NCBI RefSeq assembly: GCF_000382065.1
Contig: NZ_KB907499.1
Coordinates: 171,631-235,630 of the forward strand
From: Stenotrophomonas hibiscicola ATCC 19867
GTDB taxonomy: Bacteria; Pseudomonadota; Gammaproteobacteria; Xanthomonadales; Xanthomonadaceae
Reading direction: 5' to 3'
Length of the DNA stretch: 64,000 bases
Shown: positions 53,464-61,270 of the stretch, piece by piece
Layout: every line of letters begins with the position of its first letter
Position numbering within the stretch: the stretch's first letter is position 1
Made by a program: the position numbers and the translations under genes
The notes under the pieces: model-generated
Seen by the model: the letters and a program-made list of their open reading frames with translations, nothing else
Database searches by the model: none
What the model was told of the DNA's origin: nothing

Positions 53464-54651
53464 ATGCAGCGCTGGACACTTCTGTTTTCATTGACGCTCT
53501 GCTCCGCCATGACGGCGCCCGCTGCGTGGGCCGCACCCGTGTGGGTCACTGCCTGGACGGCCGCGCCCGCGCCCGACCGCAAGGACGGAACGTCCGATGC
53601 GCCGGTTCAGTTCGCCGCGCAGACCGTGCGCCAGGACATGCGTGTCGGCAGCCGTGGCGATGCGCTGCGGCTGCGCATCAGCAACGAGCTCGGCACGGCG
53701 CCGCTGCGGGTCGAGGACCTGCGCGTGGGAGTGAAGAACGGCAAGGCCGCACCGCTGCCGGTAACGGTGGATGGCCGCGCGGTCATCGAGGTGCCGGTCG
53801 GAGCCGCGCTGCTGAGCGACCCGGTGCGGATGCCGGTGGCAGCGCTGCAGGAGATCAGCGTGAGTGCCTATTTCCCGCAGCCCACCCGCCCCGCCGTGCG
53901 CCGCACCGAGCTGCGGGTCGCAGATGGCAGGCAGACAGCCGTCGCCGACAGCGTGCGGCTGAGCTACCAGCAGAACGTGTTCTCGGCAGTGATGGTGCAG
54001 CGTGATGATCGTCCCCAGGTAATCGTGGCGCTGGGCGATTCCATCACGGAAGGCGCCACCGCACGTCGCGGCACCTTCAACCAGTGGCCGGAGCGATTGG
54101 CGCAGCGCCTGCAGCAGGCCTGCCCGAACCGGTTCGTGGTACTCAACCAGGGCATCAGCGGCAACAAACTGCTTGACCATGGCCGCAGCCACAGTGCGCT
54201 GTCTCGATTGGATCGCGATGTGATCGCCGTGGCCGATGCCGATCAGGTGATCCTGTTCGAAGGCATCAATGACATCCGCCACGGCGGTGGCGCGCAGCCG
54301 CTGCCTGGACGCAGTGCGGCGGACATGCTGCTGGGCTATCAACAGGTCGCGGCGCGGCTGCATGCGCACGGCATCCGCGCTTGGCTGGGTACGTTGACCC
54401 CGTTCGGCGGTTCCGAGCGCTACGAGCCCGTGTCCGCCGCCACCCGCACCACGATCAACCAGTGGGCACGCGGCGGCAACAGCGGCTTCGATGGCATCAT
54501 CGATTTCGATGCCGTGCTGCGTGACCCGAAGGCAGCCGAATCGCTGCCCAACGAGATCACCCGCGACCATCTGCACCCCAACGACGAAGGCTACCGGCGC
54601 ATGGCCGATGCCATCGATCTGCGCATGCTGGGCTGCACTACCCCCGAGTGA
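53464..54651 (+). CDS. Secreted SGNH/GDSL hydrolase, possible alginate O-acetylesterase
   Basis: A 395-residue exported esterase: signal peptide (to AAWAAP), a ~150-residue N-terminal beta-rich domain, then an SGNH hydrolase with GDSITEG (nucleophile Ser), the Gly and Asn blocks NQGISGNK and FEGINDIRH, and the Asp-His pair DHLHPNDEGY. Bacterial alginates are O-acetylated on mannuronate and acetyl groups hinder lyases, so a deacetylase fits between DEH reductase and KDG kinase. The specificity is inferred; other acyl or glycan esters are possible. Confidence 0.87.
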   Translation: MQRWTLLFSLTLCSAMTAPAAWAAPVWVTAWTAAPAPDRKDGTSDAPVQFAAQTVRQDMRVGSRGDALRLRISNELGTAPLRVEDLRVGVKNGKAAPLPVTVDGRAVIEVPVGAALLSDPVRMPVAALQEISVSAYFPQPTRPAVRRTELRVADGRQTAVADSVRLSYQQNVFSAVMVQRDDRPQVIVALGDSITEGATARRGTFNQWPERLAQRLQQACPNRFVVLNQGISGNKLLDHGRSHSALSRLDRDVIAVADADQVILFEGINDIRHGGGAQPLPGRSAADMLLGYQQVAARLHAHGIRAWLGTLTPFGGSERYEPVSAATRTTINQWARGGNSGFDGIIDFDAVLRDPKAAESLPNEITRDHLHPNDEGYRRMADAIDLRMLGCTTPE

Positions 54652-54661
54652 GAGAGAACCG

Positions 54662-55681
54662 ATGAGCCACGTCGTTTGTTTCGGTGAGTTGCTGCTGCGC
54701 CTGGGCGCGCCCGGTCGTGAACTGCTGCTGCAGACGCCGCAGCTGCAGGTTCATGTGGGAGGTGCCGAGGCCAATGTGGCGGTCTCGCTGGCCAGCCTGG
54801 GCCACGATGTGCAGATGGCCAGCACTGTGCCCGGCAACGCGCTAGGCCGGCATGCCGTGGCCGAGCTGCGGCGGCATGGCGTGGGCGTGGCCGCCGTGCG
54901 TGAAGTGGCGGGTGACCGCATGGGCCTGTACTTCCTGGCGACCGGTGCGGTGCAGCGCGCCAGTGAAGTGGTGTATGACCGGGCCGGTTCTGCATTCGCA
55001 AACAGCAATGCCAGTGACCATGCGTGGCCCGCCCTGCTGTCCGGCGCGCACCTGTTGCATGTCTCGGGCGTGAGTCCGGCGCTGGGCGCCAACGTGGCCG
55101 AGTCGGTGCTGGGTGCCATCCGTGCGGCTCGCGCGGCCGGCGTCCAGGTGTCCTTCGACGGCAATTATCGTCCCTCACTGTGGCGACGCTGGGATGGCGA
55201 CGCAGCGGCGATCCTGCGCGAGGTCTTCGCCGAGGCCGACATTGTCTTTGCCGATCATCGGGACATCGAACTGGTGCTGGGGCTGCACTTCCCGCAGGAC
55301 GATGCGGTCGCCCGAACCGAGGACGCTGCGGCCGCTGCCTTTTCCGCGTTCCCGCACCTGCGGTGGCTGGCCTGCACCCAGCGCGAGGTGATCAGCGCCG
55401 ACCATCACGTGCTCGGCGCGCTGCTGCTGGGGCGCGATGGAACCCGCGCGCAGGCCGCTCCGAGGCCGCTGCCCGGCATCGTTGATCGCGTCGGCGGTGG
55501 CGATGCCTTTGCCGCCGGCATCCTGCACGGATTGCTGTCCGGGCTAGACGCAGAAAGCACCGTGCGCTTCGGACTGGCCGCGGGCGCGTTGAAGCACGCC
55601 ATTCCCGGCGACTTCAGCCCGGTAGCGGAGGCGCAGGTGCTGGCTCTGCTGGGCAATGCAGGCGCGGATGTCCGGCGCTGA
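54662..55681 (+). CDS. kdgK: 2-keto-3-deoxygluconate kinase
   Basis: A 339-residue PfkB-family sugar kinase. GGAEANVAVSLASLG near the N-terminus and RVGGGDAFAAGI with the catalytic Asp in the anion hole are the PfkB signatures; the length matches KdgK. It phosphorylates 2-keto-3-deoxygluconate to KDPG for Entner-Doudoroff cleavage by an aldolase not present in the window. It begins 10 bp after the SGNH gene and ends the alginate operon, facing a convergent protease gene 10 bp away. Confidence 0.92.
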   Translation: MSHVVCFGELLLRLGAPGRELLLQTPQLQVHVGGAEANVAVSLASLGHDVQMASTVPGNALGRHAVAELRRHGVGVAAVREVAGDRMGLYFLATGAVQRASEVVYDRAGSAFANSNASDHAWPALLSGAHLLHVSGVSPALGANVAESVLGAIRAARAAGVQVSFDGNYRPSLWRRWDGDAAAILREVFAEADIVFADHRDIELVLGLHFPQDDAVARTEDAAAAAFSAFPHLRWLACTQREVISADHHVLGALLLGRDGTRAQAAPRPLPGIVDRVGGGDAFAAGILHGLLSGLDAESTVRFGLAAGALKHAIPGDFSPVAEAQVLALLGNAGADVRR

Positions 55682-55691
55682 GCGCGCGTGA

Positions 55692-56585
55692 TCACTCCGC
55701 CGGCGCGGTGACGAAGCGACGATTGGGGCGCAGATAGATGCTGCCGGAACGGGCATCCAGCAGGATATTGAACTGCTGCAGTACTTCGCTGCCAAGCGTG
55801 CCGTCGCCCGTGGAGCCTTCATCATCGACAGTGATCGAGGCTTTCTGCCCTTTCAGTTGCAGGGTCGAAATGCTGGCCTCGGGCACACGCACATCCACCG
55901 CGCGGATCTTCCGGCCCGCGCTGCCGCTGAACTGTGATGTTCCAAGTCGTTCCGGAAACGCTTCCTGCAGGCGGTGGGCGCTGCCGAAGGCGTAGGACAG
56001 GTCGATGTTGCCGTTGCTGCCGGTGTCCAGGGTAAGCCAGGGTGCGAAAGTGCTGCTGCCGTTGCCGAGCGTGACCTGGATGGCTGGGATATTGTCGATC
56101 CAGCGCACGTTGGCCCGGATATACCCCGCAAGGTCGGGAACATCGTCGTGCACGCGCAGCAGGCTGCGGTCGTAGTCGATCTCCAGCACCTTGCCCTGGA
56201 AGAAGGTCCAGCCCAGTACTGCATCGAAGGGGCGCCCCGTGTAGTCGATCACCACGGCCCCCATCGGTCGCTGCACGCCGCCGATTTGCACGGCGTTGTG
56301 CGTGCTGTAGTCGAGAAGCGTGACGCCATCGGAACCGGTGTTCTCACTCTGGTCGTCAATGACCAGCTTCGCGTCCTGCTGGATGTGCCTGGCAACGGCC
56401 ATGGCCGACGCGCCTGTATCGACGAGAAAGCGCAGTGGTCGCGAGCCGTTGATCGTACCCTCCACGTAGATCCGGTGATCCTTGCCCAGCTCGAAGGGTA
56501 CTTCGGTGACCGCAGCACCTGCTGCGAAAGGCACCAGCATGATCAACATCGCGCATTGAAGCGCAGTACGAGGCAGTTCGCACAT
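55692..56585 (-). CDS. Exported retropepsin-like aspartyl protease, two-lobed
   Basis: A 297-residue exported protein with a signal peptide and two DTG active-site motifs, D56 (FLVDTGASAMA) and D187 (LTLDTGSNGN), each followed by the Leu-Gly segment of a pepsin-like lobe (AVLGWTFF, GTLGSEVLQQFNILLD). Two DTG lobes in one chain give a monomeric active site, unlike one-lobe dimeric retropepsins. AAGGAG precedes ATG at 56585. Substrate unknown; the signal sequence places it in the periplasm or envelope. Confidence 0.85.
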   Translation of the reverse strand: MCELPRTALQCAMLIMLVPFAAGAAVTEVPFELGKDHRIYVEGTINGSRPLRFLVDTGASAMAVARHIQQDAKLVIDDQSENTGSDGVTLLDYSTHNAVQIGGVQRPMGAVVIDYTGRPFDAVLGWTFFQGKVLEIDYDRSLLRVHDDVPDLAGYIRANVRWIDNIPAIQVTLGNGSSTFAPWLTLDTGSNGNIDLSYAFGSAHRLQEAFPERLGTSQFSGSAGRKIRAVDVRVPEASISTLQLKGQKASITVDDEGSTGDGTLGSEVLQQFNILLDARSGSIYLRPNRRFVTAPAE

Positions 56586-56711
56586 CCGAGGGCTCCTTCG
56601 TTCAGTAGAGCTGCAGCAGCGGTTGCCGGGCTCATTGCGGGTTGGATGCAGCTGCCGGTGGAAAGGTTTAATGTGCCGGAACTGCTTCACCGGTACGCCA
56701 CCAGGACGGGA

Positions 56712-58163
56712 TCATCGTCCGGAGATCCACGCCTCAAGTGCTGCGGTGTCCCGCATGTCGCCGGTATAGCGATGCTCGGGCACGTGCGGTTCGTTCGAAC
56801 CACGCACCCGCCCCCGGAACACCTTCATCGGCACTGAAATCCTGGCCAGCCCGCTTGGCAGCCGCTCTGGCCGCACGTCCATGTAGAGACTGTCGGCCGA
56901 TGTCTCGACGCCCACCTGCACCGCGCCCAACCGCTTCCACAGGTCCAGCGCATCCAGGCAGGCCGAACCACAGGCGGCATCAGCCACGATCACCACCCTG
57001 CCCTTGCGCAGCGGTGCGGCCGGGCCTGAGGTTGGTGCTGTATCTGCGCTGGCCTCGGACGGCTCGCGCCACAACGCCTCACCCCGGCCGCGTGCCTGTG
57101 CCATGCCCGCCGTCACCGACTCCAGCATGCGACGCAGCTCTGGCGACGCGTCGGGCGCCTGCACCAGCTTCTGCAGGAAGCTGCGCAACTGGGCGATGTT
57201 GGCCTCGGAGGTCCGCCACTCCACCCAGCTGGGGTCGGGCAGCACGTCCACGGCGGCCCGGCCCCAGATCAATCGCGCCAGTTCGATGCTCCATTGCGAA
57301 GCTCCGCCGCTGTTGCCACGCACGTCCAGCACCACCGACGGTGCCTGCTGCAGTGCTTCGGCTTTCGGAGCAAGCTGCTCAAGCAGGGCGGTCAGTTCCT
57401 TGAAGTTCTGCTCCGTGGGGTCGGCATTGAAGCTGCTGGTGGTGATCCAGTAGCCGCCATCGGGCATGATGCGCCAGCCGTTCGCCGGGCGGAAGCTGCG
57501 CCGGGTGTCGGCCAGACGCTCCTTGCGCTGTGCCGCCTGCAGTGGCTGCCACTGCAGTGCGTAGGATTTTTCGTGTCCATCCACCTGGAAAACGCAGGTG
57601 CGCAGCGTGGGCACGAACGGATTGCCCTGATCCAGCAGCACTTCGCCACCGCCGTGGATGCGGCTGGCCTGCAGGTTCCAGCGCCCGCTGAAGTCCCCGA
57701 TCCGGCGCGCAGCCAGCGTCTGTGCATCGATGCCATCACAGGACAGCAATCGCGCCCCAAGTGGCGGATGGCCATGGCCACCATCCACGGTCATGACCAA
57801 CTGCGCATCGCCGTCGAAACCGGTCAGGAACCCGGGCCACTGCGTTGGAACATCGGGAGCGTCGGCAAGCGCGTTGAGGCTGACATGCCCATCGTTGAAG
57901 AACGCCGCATAGCCTTTCATCGCCCACCAGTAGCCCTGGTAGTTGGTGACCCGACCTGCACGCGAACGTGCAAGCGCCTGGGCCTCGTCGAGCTGCGCGC
58001 CGAACCCGGGATTCCGCAGATCCACTGCGCCCGGATGACTGCCACGCAGGGCGGCGTCGGCAGCGTCCAGATCCTTCAACAGCGTGTCCGGCCAATCGAT
58101 CGGCGCACCTTTCGCGGTGGGTGCCGCGAGCACCGCACCGAGCAGCAGCCATGCAATGACCAT
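56712..58163 (-). CDS. Exported S41-family peptidase
   Basis: A 483-residue protein with a signal peptide (to APTAKGA). The S41 core is present: DVRGNSGG (D280 region) and the nucleophile Ser400 in CGSACLDALDLW, with a Gly-rich oxyanion turn before it. There is no clear PDZ domain; the N-terminal third is family-typical of tricorn/IRBP-like S41 proteins. It lies 126 bp upstream of the aspartyl protease gene on the same strand. The start ATG 58163 opens the signal peptide; an earlier start at 58187 lacks it. Confidence 0.87.
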   Translation of the reverse strand: MVIAWLLLGAVLAAPTAKGAPIDWPDTLLKDLDAADAALRGSHPGAVDLRNPGFGAQLDEAQALARSRAGRVTNYQGYWWAMKGYAAFFNDGHVSLNALADAPDVPTQWPGFLTGFDGDAQLVMTVDGGHGHPPLGARLLSCDGIDAQTLAARRIGDFSGRWNLQASRIHGGGEVLLDQGNPFVPTLRTCVFQVDGHEKSYALQWQPLQAAQRKERLADTRRSFRPANGWRIMPDGGYWITTSSFNADPTEQNFKELTALLEQLAPKAEALQQAPSVVLDVRGNSGGASQWSIELARLIWGRAAVDVLPDPSWVEWRTSEANIAQLRSFLQKLVQAPDASPELRRMLESVTAGMAQARGRGEALWREPSEASADTAPTSGPAAPLRKGRVVIVADAACGSACLDALDLWKRLGAVQVGVETSADSLYMDVRPERLPSGLARISVPMKVFRGRVRGSNEPHVPEHRYTGDMRDTAALEAWISGR

Positions 58164-58250
58164 GGATTCATCCGTTTGCCGGGACAAACACGAGTCTCGC
58201 AGTTTTCCGGCCCGGTGTACCGCGCCCGCCGCAACGGGCGCGGCCGCACA

Positions 58251-59825
58251 TCAATGCAGCGGCACTTTCAGCACCGACGGCGCATTGGCTGGCGAGGTGA
58301 AGGTCACCGCCCCACCCAGCTGGCTGATGCCCGCATAGCGCAGGTCCACGGTATCGACCACCAAGGTCAGGCGGCTGCCGGCTGGAAGGTTCCAGCTGCT
58401 CGCTTCCAGCCGCAGGTCGAGCGTTTTCGCCTGGCCCGGCGTGGCACCGCGCAAGGTGTACGGCTTGTGGCTGATCAACTGACCATTGCCCAGCACATCC
58501 TCGGCGTACAGGTAGGCGTACAGCGTGGTGTTGGCACGGCTGGGCGTGACCGTCAGGCGCACTTCCGGCGCACCGTCCAGGCGTTTGGCGCTCCACTGGA
58601 TCGGCCCCTGCCAGACACCGGCGGCACTGCGGCCAACAAACGGTACGTAGGCACCCGGCGGCAGGTTGATCATCTGCAGCGCGCCGGAGGCCATCGCCAC
58701 GCCGGAATTGGCCGCAGTCAGCAAACCGCTGCCGATGCGGTAGTTCCAGCCGGTGCCGCCACCGTGCTCGGCCAGGCCGCCGGTCGGCAGCAGCAAACCA
58801 GAGGGTGCGGTCAGGCCGTAGCTGACCGCACCCTTGCTGGTCGCCTGCCAGTCCGGGTAACTGCTCCAGCTGCCCTTCTGTGACTTCAGCTGCACCGCCG
58901 GCTGGCGGTCGATGCCGTTGGCCACTGCCTTCAGATAGTGATCGAACCAGTCACCCACCTGGTCATAGACTTCGTTGGGAATGCCCAGTGCACCGAGCGC
59001 TTCGTTGAGCGCGTGGTCACCGTGGCGCAGCTGCAGCTGCTTCGGGCCTTTCAGCCGGTTGAAGAAATCAACCAGCTGGCCCGGCGGGAACAGGCTGTCG
59101 TTGAAGGCGTTGGCCAGGAACACCGCCGGCTGGTTGGCGTTGATCTCGTCGATGCTGGCCGCGGGACTGCGCTGCGCCGCCACCGGCAACAGCGAATCCA
59201 CCGCGCCCTGGTAGTTGCCCGCCAGAACATTGCGGTTGATCGTGGCCAGCTCCGCGCCAGGGCGTCCGGTCACCAGGCCGGCCGCAACCAGCAGTGCGAT
59301 GCCCTGCGCGCTCGGGGTGTCGTTGCTGTACAGCGACGCCTGCAGATCGGCCCAGCCACTGAGCGCGGCCACGGCCTTGATGCGCGGATCGCGTGCCGCC
59401 GCCAGCAGGCTCGTGCCCGCACCGTAGGAGATGCCCGAAACGCCGATCCGGTCCGGGTCAGCGCGGGTGTTGTCCAGCGCCCAGTCGATCAGCGCGCTGA
59501 CATCCTCCACCGTGGAGGGCCCGGCGATGTCGATGCTGCCGCCGGATTCCCAGAAGCCACGCGAGCTGTAGCTGATCACCACATAGCCGCGCTGTGCCAG
59601 CGACTGCGCCACCCCCACGTACTCCACGCTGGGCACCGCCCAGCTGCTGGGCATCACCAGCAGCGGATAGCGCCCGCCGCCCGCATCCTGCGGTTCGATG
59701 ACGAAGGCCCCGAGAGGCGTTCCATCCCAGCCGGCAATGGTGCGATGGGTGGTCTTGACCGTCGCGGCCCAGGCAGTGGGCGCCAGGCCGGTCAGCAGGA
59801 TCAACAGCAGCAATACCTTGCGCAT
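58251..59825 (-). CDS. Exported CocE/S15-like alpha/beta hydrolase
   Basis: A 524-residue secreted hydrolase: signal peptide (to PTAWAA), an S15/CocE-type alpha/beta domain with Ser133 in GVSGISYGAG and Asp/His candidates in ANAFNDSLFPP and LRHGDHALN, then a C-terminal jelly-roll (from about residue 370) like X-Pro dipeptidyl-peptidases and cocaine esterase. GGGGAGAG precedes the ATG at 59825. Acyl ester or X-Pro-peptide hydrolysis is plausible. Confidence 0.87.
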   Translation of the reverse strand: MRKVLLLLILLTGLAPTAWAATVKTTHRTIAGWDGTPLGAFVIEPQDAGGGRYPLLVMPSSWAVPSVEYVGVAQSLAQRGYVVISYSSRGFWESGGSIDIAGPSTVEDVSALIDWALDNTRADPDRIGVSGISYGAGTSLLAAARDPRIKAVAALSGWADLQASLYSNDTPSAQGIALLVAAGLVTGRPGAELATINRNVLAGNYQGAVDSLLPVAAQRSPAASIDEINANQPAVFLANAFNDSLFPPGQLVDFFNRLKGPKQLQLRHGDHALNEALGALGIPNEVYDQVGDWFDHYLKAVANGIDRQPAVQLKSQKGSWSSYPDWQATSKGAVSYGLTAPSGLLLPTGGLAEHGGGTGWNYRIGSGLLTAANSGVAMASGALQMINLPPGAYVPFVGRSAAGVWQGPIQWSAKRLDGAPEVRLTVTPSRANTTLYAYLYAEDVLGNGQLISHKPYTLRGATPGQAKTLDLRLEASSWNLPAGSRLTLVVDTVDLRYAGISQLGGAVTFTSPANAPSVLKVPLH

Positions 59826-59944
59826 CGTCGTCTCTCCCCGTCGGTGGTGGTGCAACGGGTTGGACCGTACCAGTGCGAATGGTGAGTGGCACCTTGCGAC
59901 GCAGCATGACGTTTGCTGCACGCTCGCAGCGCTTGTTGGCTGAA

Positions 59945-59967
59945 CAGGGGGCGCTGCACGCCCCCTG
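59945..59967 (-). terminator. Terminator-like hairpin after the adhesin gene
   Basis: CAGGGGGCG, loop CTGCA, CGCCCCCTG: a perfect 9-bp GC stem starting 13 bp after the adhesin stop. No clear T-run follows on the minus strand. Confidence 0.6.
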
Positions 59968-59979
59968 CCCTGCATTGCC

Positions 59980-61161
59980 TTACAGGTCTACGCCGAAGCC
60001 CATGCCGGCAGACCTCTCGCCATTGCTGAAGGCACCACCCAGCGAGAAGGAAGCACGCTCGCCGATCCGTTTACCGTATCCGATCGACAGCGCCTGCTCG
60101 CCACCCTGGAAGCCGGCACCCACCGCAATGCGACCGCGCGGGCTCTGTGAGCCGGCGGCGTTGATGGCCATGTTCAACATCGCCGAGCTCATCGCGCCCA
60201 TGCGGTCGATCCGCTGGTCCTGATGACGCAGGCGGCGTTCCATCTCCTGCTTCAGCCCGTTGTTGTCCAGCGCGAACTGCGCCAGGCGCTGGTCGGTGTA
60301 GGCATTGGCCGTCGTCACCGCCTGCGCGGACTTCGTATCGGTATAGGAGTTGGCCGAGGAGAGCGTGGTTGCGCTACTGGCATCGGTATAGGCCTTTGAG
60401 GTCGTCACTGCCGCGGCGCTGCTCGCGTCGGTGTAGGCGTTGACGGAGTTGATGGTCGCCGTGGCCCGCGCATCGGCATAGCTGTTGGCCGAAGTCAGCG
60501 TATTGGCGTTGGCGGTATTCATCTGATTGAGGTTCACCGCATCGGTGCCCTGCGTGGCGGCGGCCACGTTGGTCAACTGGCGTTCGTTGCCGGCGCTGCC
60601 TACCGATACCGAGTTGGCACGGTCGGCGACGGAGCCATTGCCCAGTGCAACGCTGTCGTTTGCAGAAGCGATGGCACCATTGCCCACGGCACTGCTGTTG
60701 TTGCCACTGGCTTCGGACAAGCTGCCGAGCGCGGTGCTGTTTTCGCCCGTGGCGTTGCTGCCAGCGCCTGACGCGGTGGAGAACGAGCCCGTTGCGGAGC
60801 TGCCCGAGCCACTGGCACTGCTGAAGTCACCACTGGCGGTGGCGCTGTCGCCGATCGCCGCACTGTTGGCGCCGGAGGCGGAAGCACCTACGCCCACGGC
60901 GGCGCTCTGGTCGCCGGAGGCGCTGCTGGCTGCGCCGATCGCCGTACTGCCGGTGCCGCTGGCACTGGCGCCGGTTCCGACGGCCGCCGATAGATCACCG
61001 CTGGCATCGGCACCACTGCCGCACGCCAGCGAGGCGGCACCACCGGCGCTGGCGCCACCGTTGGACACGCCGCCGAAGCCATCGTCCAGCTGGCAGGTAT
61101 CACCGGCCCACGCCGGTGCGGTTGCCATGGCCAGTGCCACGGCAAGGATGTGCTTGTGCAT
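59980..61161 (-). CDS. YadA-like trimeric autotransporter adhesin
   Basis: A 393-residue type Vc autotransporter. The signal peptide (to TAPAWAG) is followed by about nine left-handed beta-roll head repeats of ~14 residues (ASASGTGSTAIGAASS type) at residues ~30-175, a neck near VGSAGNERQLTNVAAATQGTDA, a short stalk with repeated NAYTDASSA-like units, and the C-terminal YadA anchor (GRIAVGAGFQGGEQALSIGYGK to FGVDL). It is short for the family. ATG at 61161 opens the signal peptide; 61188 is an alternative. Adhesion or biofilm is the usual role. Confidence 0.92.
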   Translation of the reverse strand: MHKHILAVALAMATAPAWAGDTCQLDDGFGGVSNGGASAGGAASLACGSGADASGDLSAAVGTGASASGTGSTAIGAASSASGDQSAAVGVGASASGANSAAIGDSATASGDFSSASGSGSSATGSFSTASGAGSNATGENSTALGSLSEASGNNSSAVGNGAIASANDSVALGNGSVADRANSVSVGSAGNERQLTNVAAATQGTDAVNLNQMNTANANTLTSANSYADARATATINSVNAYTDASSAAAVTTSKAYTDASSATTLSSANSYTDTKSAQAVTTANAYTDQRLAQFALDNNGLKQEMERRLRHQDQRIDRMGAMSSAMLNMAINAAGSQSPRGRIAVGAGFQGGEQALSIGYGKRIGERASFSLGGAFSNGERSAGMGFGVDL

Positions 61162-61227
61162 CGTCTTCACGGTACCCCCGAGGTCCATCAGGAAGGGTTC
61201 CCGGCAAGCGCCGGAAACGGTGGGAAA

Positions 61228-61255
61228 CCGGCCGCCCCTGCACAGGGGCGGCCGG
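61228..61255 (-). terminator. Terminator hairpin after the subtilisin-like gene
   Basis: A perfect 13-bp stem (CCGGCCGCCCCTG / CAGGGGCGGCCGG) with a 2-base spacer, 15 bp after the protease stop, followed on the minus strand by TTTCCC. It separates the protease from the adhesin gene. Confidence 0.7.
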
Positions 61256-61270
61256 GATGCTGCTGGCGCC

